This document shows, piece after piece, positions 39,165 through 49,300 of a DNA stretch of 64,000 bases. The notes under the pieces were generated by a model that was given only the letters and a program-made list of their open reading frames with translations, was not told where the DNA came from and searched no databases. This DNA is from Owenia fusiformis (taxonomy: Eukaryota; Annelida; Polychaeta; Sabellida; Oweniidae). The translations under genes were made by a program, and so were the position numbers. The stretch is from NCBI GenBank assembly GCA_903813345.2, contig CAIIXF020000011.1, positions 25,722,166 through 25,786,165 on the forward strand, read 5' to 3'. Position 1 is the stretch's first letter; the number at the start of each line of letters is the position of its first letter.

Positions 39165-39843
39165 TACACCTCACCGTCCTTTTTAATTTTATGAAAGCAA
39201 ATTGTATAAATGTAGTTGAAGTATTATATTAGTTTTAAAACACATGGAGAAATCTTTGCTGATGTTAGAGATAACTTTCTTTGGTTTAAACCTGACTTCT
39301 TTTTACACCTCGTATTTTAAGGGATAAAATATATTAACTGTATTAATAAAAATAAAATGGATTTAGTATGGATTTTCAATCTCTTGAAAGCCAATGCAAC
39401 GACCAATCAAAATCACATTGTGATCCTCGAAGCATCTTTCTGTTTCATCTGAAACATCTCGGGGCTGAGAAGTAATGAGATGTGATGGTTTATCATGATG
39501 TCAAAATCAAAAGAAGACCATGATCAAATTCCGCCCATTAATATTAGAACAAAATGTCCATATTTTTTCAGCCGATGTATATGATAAAGACAGGACATGT
39601 ACGATTATACTGTTTTGTGACCAGATCAACACGAGTGGAAATAATGATGTCACATGCAGCAAAGGGCCTGACGATTTGTATTTACTTTCCAATATATTTT
39701 CTATTTATCCAAAACAGCATGTTACTCAAGCAAACCCATCATAATACTAGTAAGGCTAGAGTTAAACAAAATAATTTTGAAACTGAACGGGAATAAATAT
39801 GCCTCAAGAATCTAATATGTATCTATTAGTTCTGTTTTTTTAG

Positions 39844-39946
39844 GTCAATTGATGTACGCATCAAAGTTAATATTGGAGACGAGCCAGAGCTATATACATA
39901 TATCATCAAGCAGCTTCCTGGCAAGATCAGTAAAATTGAGCATAAG
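39844..39946 (+). CDS. Candidate internal exon, CS-domain-like (exon A)
   Basis: A T-rich tract ending TTTTTTTAG precedes, and AAG|GTATTG follows, so both splice signals are present. The 103-base exon is open in a frame of good protein composition, starting SIDVRIKVNIGDEPELYTYI and ending LPGKISKIEHK. It ends in phase 0, which matches the phase-0 start of the exon at 52515. Joined, the two read like the strands of a CS (p23/HSP20-like) domain ending in the VELIL.K...GLWHVLE pattern. Proteins with that domain include co-chaperones and the cytochrome b5 reductase CYB5R4, but the fragment is too short to choose. The upstream exon must end in phase 2 and was not found. Confidence 0.42.
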
Positions 39947-40098
39947 GTATTGTGGTTTTGGTTTAAATACACTATATCCTGTTGTTTATCACTTTCTGTC
40001 TATCGTGACCCCGTGATCGTGACAAGGGTTGATGTTATAGGATTATAAACTACACCATTTGACATGTATTTATTATGATACCCTGTATTATGTATTGT

Positions 40099-40216
40099 CA
40101 GGCCCGTAGCCAGAGGGGTGGGGGGTTCGAGCGACCCCCCCTGCCAAAAAGTCTGAATTTGTTTGGGCCAAATTTGTGAAAAGTGAACCCCGTGGCCAAT
40201 CCTGGCTACGGGCCTG
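40099..40216. mobile_element. 118-bp MITE with CAGGCCCGTAGCCAG ends
   Basis: The ends are perfect inverted copies over 15 bases (CAGGCCCGTAGCCAG and CTGGCTACGGGCCTG), and ATTGT is duplicated directly outside (40094-40098 and 40217-40221). The interior contains a GGTGGGGGGTTCGAG..CCCCCC segment. Elements with this GGCCCGTAGCCAGG end are widespread in invertebrate genomes to my recollection. The CAG start is compatible with hAT, but the visible duplication is five and not eight bases, so the family is left open. Confidence 0.8.
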
Positions 40217-40348
40217 ATTGTGGTATTCACGGCTAAAACTTTATCATGCTACATTTACCTTTTATCATGTCACCAATATATTGTTAAATCTACCTTATGT
40301 GACGGTTGTCGGCGTTGACGTATGTAGTATGTACCACTTTTGTAATTA

Positions 40349-40460
40349 CAGTAAAACCTGTACATCCGAAAACCTCTCTAATCAAAACACTTTTCAATGT
40401 GAACACTTTTTTTGTCCGAAATATGTCTTCGATTGACACTTGGTAATCTGAGCACTTTTG
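40349..40460 (+). mobile_element. Pogo/Tigger-like terminal fragment
   Basis: CAGTAAAACCTGTACATCCG followed by AAAACCTCTCTAATCAAAAC, GTCCGAAATATG and TTGG.AATCTGAGCAC resembles the end of a pogo/Tigger-type DNA transposon, with TA at 40347-40348 just outside. The fragment stops at the A-tail of the minus-strand LINE that follows. A 16-base inverted match to its tip lies at 52456-52471. Confidence 0.45.
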
Positions 40461-40461
40461 G

Positions 40462-41515
40462 TTTTTTTTTTTTTATTTATAGTTTATTTTATTTTCACAA
40501 AAATCAATAATTAATACAATGTCATTTGGCTAGGCTCAAAGAGCATTATGAGCCAAGTATGAATGCAGTATATAAAACCTTATAATCAAGGTAACATGTT
40601 TAAAGATTCACTCAACAGGGGCCTGGGTGATGGCTGCACACTTTTCTAGAAATATTGCACTGAGACTGAGTATGTTAATATTCAAACGTCTGGTAAGTGA
40701 TGGAGTACCATAAAAGAAAAATTGTAATTTTTCCATTTTAGTTTTAAATGTATTAAAGTACAGAAGTAACCAAAGTTTAGTTGGCAGAGTTGTACTTCAA
40801 AGTCTACTAAAAATTTCCTGAGGGGACAATTGAAAATAACATGGTGTGTGGTTTCATTATCCTGGTTGCAATAACATATAGGAGTTTGTACATTTGTAAA
40901 ATTGTGGGCGTGAAGATGTGCTTGGAAAATAAGGTCTTATCTGACTCTATTTAAAATTATTTCTTGATGCCTTGTTATATGGAAGTCATGCTAAGATTAC
41001 TTTAGGTGGAGCAATTTCTTCGAGAATAGCTTTTTTAAATAGTTTAACATTTTCTTTTTGCTTTATTTCAGGTTGGAGAGCATTCCATTCATTTAAAATT
41101 GAGATTATACACGATTTATTCAAAATATTTGATCTTTTGACCGGAAATTGATACATTGCGGTGTATCTTAGACCTTCTCTAATGGTAGGTCTGCGGAATT
41201 TAGTGAACATTTCTAAGACATATCCAGGCACTAGATTTGCCTGAACCTTAAACATCAATGACATTCTGTGAACCTTTCTCTTTATTTCAAGAGAATTCCA
41301 GTTTAAACTTCTGAGCACTTTGGTGGATAATGTACCAAATATAGCACCAGAACAGATTAGAGAAGCTTTATGATAAATCTGATCAAGTTGTTTTCAATCT
41401 CTTGCCTTTCCACATCCATAAATGATGTCATAGAAATCAAAGTGTGGCATAATAAATGAAGAAAACATCAATTTTAGATCTTTCCCTCTTAATTTATTTT
41501 TGCTTGACCCAGTGG
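40462..41515 (-). mobile_element. CR1/Jockey-like LINE tail, minus strand
   Basis: Read on the minus strand, the element starts inside ORF2 (LKLMFSSFIMPHFDFYDIIY, then CSGAIFGTLSTKVLRSLNWN). It continues through the open frame 41318-40986 (KRKVHRMSLMFKVQANLVPG, NEWNALQPEI) into a broken C-terminal part with a CYCNQDNETTHHVIFNCP-like cysteine/histidine cluster near 40850. A T-run at 40462-40474 with TTTATT just inside is the A-tail of the minus-strand copy. Several frame changes and an early stop interrupt the coding sequence, and the catalytic reverse transcriptase domain is absent. Confidence 0.82.
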
Positions 41516-41851
41516 CGTAAGGATTAGACACTGAAAGTGCCTCCAAACAAATAAAGGAAAATCCAAAATGTTCCTTTTTTGGTCATGCATTTGTGGAAAA
41601 AAGCATGTCATTTTTATAAAAACCATCAGACACATCGGTAAAACGTTTATGATATCTCTTTATTTAAACTATGAAAAACGCCATATGTACTTGACATTTT
41701 TATCATCAACGGATTTAATATACAAAAAGTCTGAGACTTGTGGCAATTTTGAAATGCTACTCAGAATACTCATCTATATTGACATAGACTATATATTACA
41801 TGAAGAGATGTACTACAACAAAATTCCCACATTTTAACCATTGCTTCAGTT

Positions 41852-43210
41852 CATAGAAATTCTATGGAATCAAGAAATGCAACACTACATTTTCAGATAA
41901 CTGAAAATACAGTACTTTGATGGTATATACAATAATTGAGACAAAATGTTATGACTCAGATATCCTTCAATGTCAGAACATACTCCATAGAAATTCTATG
42001 ACAACATTGCAAATTTTCCGCCAGATATCTCTGAGCATCTGAAAACACATGTACTCCATAGAAATTCTATAGGATATACAATAATTAAGACAAACTTTTG
42101 CTGTGATCTATTCATAGAATTCCTATGTGTCAGATGTCACTCAATGTCAGAACATACTTCATAGAAATTCTATGGCAACATTGCAAATTTTCCGCCAGAT
42201 ATCTCTGAACATCTGAAAATACATGTACTCCATAGAAATTCTATAGGATATACAATAGTATAACAAACTTTTGTCGTTGCTTTATTCATAGAATTCCTAT
42301 GTGTCAGATATCACTCGATGTCAGAATATACTTCATAGAAATTCTATGGCAACACTATGGCATTCATTTGGTCGTAGAACTGCTAAGATCATGGATATCA
42401 TGGGATATACAATACTCCATAAAATTCGATTGTATAAAAATAATTAAGACAAAATGTTATGTTTCAGATATCCCTCAATGTCAGAACATACTCCATAGAA
42501 ATTCTATGACAACATTGCAAATTTTCCGCCAGATATCTCTGAACATCTGAAAATACATGTACTCCATAGAAATTTTATAGGATATACAATAGTATAACAA
42601 ACTTTTGTCGTTGCTTTATTCATAGAATTCCTATGTGTCAGATATCACTCGATGTCAGAATATACTTCATAGAAATTCTATGACAAAACTATGGCATTCA
42701 TTTGGTTGTAGAAAGGCTAAGATCATTAAGATATAGTTATACTACAATTCCTTTTCTTTTTCCAGCTCTTTTTCGGTCACGTTTTTTTAATTAATGGAAT
42801 CTATATCTATTGCGAATTAGTGCTCACATTTCTTCGAAATTCAAAATTTTTCGAACACAAAAACATCAAAATGTGAATACATCTTAATCTAAAAATATTG
42901 AGCTGGTTCCAATGCAATTCCGATTAGACAGTTTTTCCTGTATAGGCAATCAATTTATTGTTTATGATAATTCAGATAGCTTGCCTCCATTTATAAAAAT
43001 GCTATGGTATGAGAAAATGCGAGATTGTGCAGCAGATAATTCTCAATATCTTAAAATGTACCATAGAAATTCTATGGTATGAGGAAATGCAACATTTAAA
43101 TTGTGCAGCAGATATTTCTCAAGATCTTAAAATCCTCCATAGAATTTCTATGGGATGTAGAATTATTCAGACAAAATCAATGTCAGAACATACTCCATGG
43201 AAATTCTATG
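41852..43210. repeat. 174-bp repeats carrying CATAGAAATTCTATG palindromes
   Basis: The exact 15-base palindrome CATAGAAATTCTATG starts at 41852, 41986, 42160, 42334, 42494, 42668 and 43062, with its complement form at 43138. Near-copies occur at 42057, 42113, 42231, 42287, 42565, 42621 and 43196. Between 41986 and 42682 the units are 174 bases long (one is 160) and each carries three palindromes: CATAGAAATTCTATG, CATAGAAATTCTATA and CATAGAATTCCTATG. A diverged continuation runs to about 43250. There is no coding potential worth keeping. Short open frames here follow from the repeat. Confidence 0.85.
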
Positions 43211-43324
43211 ACAAAATTGTAGCATTCAATTTGTCATAGAGATTCCGGTAAGATATCATTTAACTTTAGATTTGACAAGATATGTTCAATCCAATAAACA
43301 TATTTTTTAACCGTAAACTTCAAC

Positions 43325-46300
43325 TTAATTATTTTGAATCATAAATGAAGCTTTAGTTGAGTTGATTACTAAACATTTGTTAATATGTTCTCTAATCAAA
43401 TAATTTAATAAGAGCATGTAGTACATATACATTGCACCATAAACCACATTATGTTTAAGGAAAATGAAGCATGAAAGGGCAATAAGTGCCAATAAAATGT
43501 CGACGTTCATGATGCTAATATTAACAAGTATCAAGGCCATGATGTCTTTTGATAGATCGTAAGGCATAAATTGTCCCCAGCACACAAACTTTAAATTACT
43601 CTTTCTTGTTTTCGGCCTCCTTCTCCCATTGAGACGTGCGTTAGATACTGGAAAAATGGATAATGCAAATCATGACATGTACACGTGTATATAAAACTAC
43701 ATCAGCGGTGTTTTCATTTCAGAAGGGCATTAATGACATGGATGAATCATTCCTCCTATAAACATGTATGAAGCAATGCATAGGGAATTGCGAAAATAAT
43801 GACTTCCAATTTTACCCAATGGACTAAAGAAATATCTAATAATCATCCCTAAGTCTGCATAACTGCTTCATGCGGGGAACATAGGGTTATGTATATCTAC
43901 CTGGTTTTGAGTTTGTGCTTGCTTTCATTGCAGTCTTCTGGTTCATCTTTGGCAATCCATTCTGAGCTTTGCTATGAGGCGTAGCAGCAGAACCACTTGT
44001 GGAGGGAACTGTACCTTAAATTGCAAATTCTTCTTTACTAAAATCTACAGTTCCTTCGCTATACTACCAGGTGTAAAAGGGTAGGAGGTCCTATCAAATC
44101 ATGGTCCTACTCTCCATTGATTTATATGGTGACCTAATTACAACTCTTTCCCTTATTATCTTATACACAATCAGGGCCAGTAGGGGCTGTTAGGAAAGGG
44201 GACCATAATCCCTGGGGGACCATAATTTCTTTCACACCGGTATGTTTTGGGGGAGGGATACGACCATATGTTGATAAAAAATGCATGATAGGTTTTTTCT
44301 TGATATTCTTAGCAATCTGTTATTTCCCATGCGTCTGGCCAATGCAGACATAAATCGGACAGTGAGCAAATATGGTTATGTCAATATGAATGTCATAACC
44401 ACCATCAATATAACTTGTATTGGTGTAGTATTTTTTATGATAATGTTATTCCACGCATATATAGGTACGTGTGATATCAGAACCCAGTTAAAAACGCATG
44501 GTACTATCAAATAATGGGTACCGACTTAGTTAATAGCCAAATTAGGTAGGGACCGACGAAACTATCAATACTGTATCACTGGTCAGAATCAAGATGCGGT
44601 TAAGGCCGTTACCTTCTCATCTAAGCTGGCGGACGAAAAATATCGATTTCGATATTTTTTGGTTTTCATCGAATAAAACTACTTTATAATTGACGTAATG
44701 CTTTGTTATTTGTACTTGATAAGCCTAATATATCATGGAACATGGAGTATGACCATTTGTTCTTAAATCATACGTGGGCGCCATAATTCAACTATTTGTT
44801 ATATACACCGCTTAAGGGAAGGTAACTGAGATTTTGATTTTGCAAAATGCACTTCCAGTTACCTTCCCTTAAGCGAGGTAACATATAGTTGAATTATGGC
44901 GTCCACGTTTGATTTAAGAATAAATGGCCATACTCCAAAGTTTCCATGATTTCTTAGATTTATCAAGGTCAAATATCAAAGCATTACGTCAATTATAAAG
45001 TAGTTTAATTCGCTGAAAACAAAAAATATCGAAATCGACATTCACCGTCCGCCATCTTAGATGAGAAGGTAACGGCCGTTACCGCATCTTGATACTGACT
45101 AGTGAATATCAAGCTCAGATAAATTTTACAAATCATTAGTTTTATAAGTACCGTAAATATTTTCCTTACCACGTCTCCTCCTCTGATGATTACCCGATTC
45201 TCCTTCTTCCTGAGGTTTCTTGGTCGATTGCTGGTGCAATTTACTCTTTTTTCTCAATGGCTCTGCAACAAAATCAATTAAATATCTTACTGAGTAATTT
45301 ATCAACAAGCAAATAGAAACAGGAATTAGAAGTGGTCTATTTCTGTAACCAATATGAAGTTTAACTGAAATTCAAGCCAAGTATGAGCTTATTATGTTAC
45401 AAACATGGGTAACTGGCCATACACAATATCATTATCATATTTCCCGTTCGCTACAACAGTAAAGTTTTACCAATTTATTTTGTAGGCCAGTTTGACATAT
45501 ATTCTCTTCTGGGACAACAAACTTTTAAGGTGGCACCTTACCATCTATGTTGTCGGATTGGGGTACTGCATTTTTTCTCTTCTCTATATTTTTAGTCTTA
45601 TCTTTTGTATTCTGTTTGGCTTTACTGCAGGCACTTTTCTTACCAACCAGGATCTGTAATTTAAAAGCGTAGAACTTAATATGTGAATTACGTTAAACCA
45701 CTGGCACATTCTCAAACAAGACTATCTTACCTAAGTTTTTGCCAAATTATTCAACATAACTTATAAATACAGGACGTGGGGACCCGGGGTAATCTTTAAA
45801 TCTTGTTTACTACTTTCATTTAGATTCAAAATAACAATTGTGTAATGTTGAGTTCACGGTATACAAAGACAGTTGTCTTTGAAATAATTGCCTCACACAA
45901 TAGGGTTATCTTATATCTCTTAACCATTAATCTAATGCATTACAAAATCCAGCTGGTTACATCTTTTATTACAAGATATGATGATTATGATAAATGTATG
46001 TTTACTATTCGTGTACAGTTTTTATTGGTAGCAAAATGACCACTTTCTGTCAAATTTTGAAAATATCGAAACAGAGATATAATTTGAACACTTTTGAATC
46101 GCCCCTCGTATAACAGGTTTACAAGCAGTTGTTTGTAACAAGCAATTACTAGACTAGAGAAGGGGTTTAAAAGACTTGGTAAATCATAACATTCCACATT
46201 TTAGGTGGTCACATCTCACAATTAGGTAATGTCACATCACCATTTGACGTCCCCTTTTTGTCAGATTTCACATTTTTGGTCATTTAAAGATATAGAGATA

Positions 46301-49300
46301 TATTTGAAACAGTTGAGAACAATACCTCTGGTTCTTGTATTTCTTCATTCAGCATATTTAGGATTGCATCTGGAATGGCTGTTGGATTGCTGCTTTTTTT
46401 CGGCGACCTTTGAGTTGGTATCTGATTTAAGATCCAGGGCATTTTGTGATCATTTTGGTATTTCCTTAATTTCTCCTGAGATGACAGATACGATTTAATT
46501 CTGTTGACAAAGGAAAGCCACCACTTATATTGAGTTTCGTAGTACTGGTCACTATATAAAGGTCGTAAAAATCTTTGATTTCTCTCAATATTTGTTACTG
46601 CAAGTTTTTCAAAATTTGGTTCAACAGTATTAGGTGAGCCAGTAGGAATTGTCACAAGGAGCGAATTTGCTGGTTTCCAGGGTTGAGTGTTTAAGCCCTT
46701 ATAATATGTTCTAACGCCGTCATTGGATCTCACATATTTATAATGTAAAGGTTTAGTATGATGGGATATTGAATCAAGATGAGGTGTAATCCATGATTTA
46801 AAGTCAAAGATATGTTGTATGTAAATTGGATTTGGAAGTAGTTTTAAGAAATCATCAAACGTTTCTGCCTCATTTGTTCTGAGCGTTTCCGCAATGTTGT
46901 GAAAACAACAGTCAATGTCTTCATGTGTATGTCCCACAGGCAAAAATGACAGGTGAACCTGCAAAAAATCCATAACTACTATTCATTTGCTAAATTTGCT
47001 TACTGAAATGTTTATGCATGCTAATTAGGTTAATAATTCCTATAATATTATATATATATATAGATTCAGATTTGAAGAAACTAGTTGCAACGAAATTAAG
47101 TCATCTTGTGTTTTTATTTAAATTTTATTATATAACTCCAATAACTCAACATAACTTCAATAAACTGCCGTGTCCTCTATACCCCGTAAGCATTGTCCTC
47201 CTAGGTTTGTTTGAAATCTACACCAGTGTCATAGAGCTTGTAACCAGAGACATATATGTCTCTGTTGTAACTGACCAAACTCTTAAGAAAAGATACATAA
47301 ACAAATGGACAGACACTAATATTTGTTGTTTGTAGAATTAGTTTAAGAAAAGTATCAAAAGATCTAATGTCATACCAACCTCGGCAAATATATTCCTTTG
47401 TACTAGTAGTTCACACAAACCGAGCATATATTTATTTTTGTTTTCGCGCCAACAGTTGTCTGCCTGTAAATGTAGAACAGTCAATATGTTATGATGTATT
47501 CCCCATTCAAATGTTTGCGTGAGACCCCCAACGCGGGGCATGATGGGGATTTTGACAGAATAACAATTGGGCTGTCAAATTCCCAACATTGGGGGACAAC
47601 ATGTTCAGTCAATTTCACCACCAAATTAAATACTTTTAATTCCTACACTGCCCATTGTTTGGTAAAATCCTCTCCTCTGGGTGAAAATTACTTGACAAAT
47701 TCCCCATTCTACCCGCGCGGGGATCTCATGCGAACATTTGAATGGTGCATTAAACTCCATCCTGAGTGTGGCCCTGAAGTGAAATGGTGACAATCATTGG
47801 ATGACAAATACTTGAGCATTACTCTTACCAACACTAGCCTCTCTACCATAGTTTGTATCAGTATCCCAATAGTTATAAAATACTGAGTCAACCTGATGCG
47901 AGAAAAATCTCTCTGATAGAAAATACTGTATTAGTACCAGCAAATATTTCAAAAAGCAAGTCCAATATCCAATATAAGAACCCCTATTCTTACTATCGAA
48001 AATAGGATTCTTGAAATACTATCTAACATGAATCGCTTTGTTGAGACTCCATCAACTTGACTCTCTTACGAAAAAATAGGATTCTACTGACTCAACGTGA
48101 GGACATACATCATTGACCAATTGATTTAGCATCGGGATACCATCATATATGTCACAATGTAAAGTCAATGGCAGCCTTGCTGAAATTCTCTTTTTCTCAG
48201 AAGAACTCAGTTCTATCGAATCTCAACAAGTAGATTCATATTGGATAGTATTGATATAATCCATTTTCGAAAGTAAGAATAGGGGTTCTTAAACAGGACA
48301 TTAAAGCCTAATATAACTTTTGATATAATATATACGTTTTGAAATCTTTGTTAAGTACTATATGGATACTCAGTGAGGACACCAAATAAACTTATAAGCA
48401 AAGGCAAACATACCTGAAGGTATAGAACACGTGGTAGTCTTCTCTTCTGAAATATATAATACCGTGATCGATTTAGTTGCAAAGTTTAGTCATTTCTCCA
48501 CGTTTTCATGCTATTTTGGTCACCTTATCTGCAATTTTAATGCTATATATATCACCGAAGCCACATTTTAGTGACACTTTTACACATCTTAAGTAAAATG
48601 AAGAGAACGCTGTAGCATACCTGTGCGTTACTGCAGTATAATAATGCCCTCAAAAGGATGTTTATGGATAAATTAGAATCGTGCGGATATTCACAAGTGT
48701 CAAGGTAAGTTGAGAACGCTCTTTGGCCATGTGAAATAACTCCAGTGATGTGGGTTTTCAACAGGTCAGCTTGAGACACTGACTTTGATTTTGGTCCAAT
48801 GTGATGGGGAAGTGATGTTTTGCCTGCAAATATAACAGAAATGTCTCATTAGAGTTGTTGCAGTAATGTACTTGATCATAGCATTTCAATGTACATATTT
48901 TATTAGGTGTAGCCTTTGTTTGTATTGCCCATGTTTTGTGAACTTGACGCTTTTTGCAGTTGAACCTTTGCTTTTCTTTCGGTTTTTATGAATTTAGTTT
49001 ATTTTAGGTGAGGAATTTTACTATTTGGGGTAACATTGGAAATGTTGTGTTGTGCTCAAGTGTTACAAATGTCCCCCACGGTGTGTTATTCTAAATTTAC
49101 TCTCCCATAATAAAAACAAGGTTAATTTCTACAATACCTTGATCCATGCCATCAATTATTAGGCTAAGGAAGTCATCTGGACATTGCTTTGCTTTTTCTC
49201 GCTTAGCATAGTAATACTGACGTTCCATCCTGCAATTTCAGTGAAACATACGGAGACATGCTAATATGTTAATTAGGCCCAAATGTCATACATACAGTCA

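Noticed and set aside
41568-41837. Plus-strand 89-residue frame
   Set aside because: Composition is that of AT-rich chance sequence, it lies between a LINE end and the palindrome array, and no family is recognised.
46959-46973. ATG at the start of the GHTHEDID open frame as a gene start
   Set aside because: It lies in the TTTTTTGCAG acceptor region. The upstream exon joins in frame to give IFAEVHLSFLPVGHTHEDID, so the ATG is intronic.
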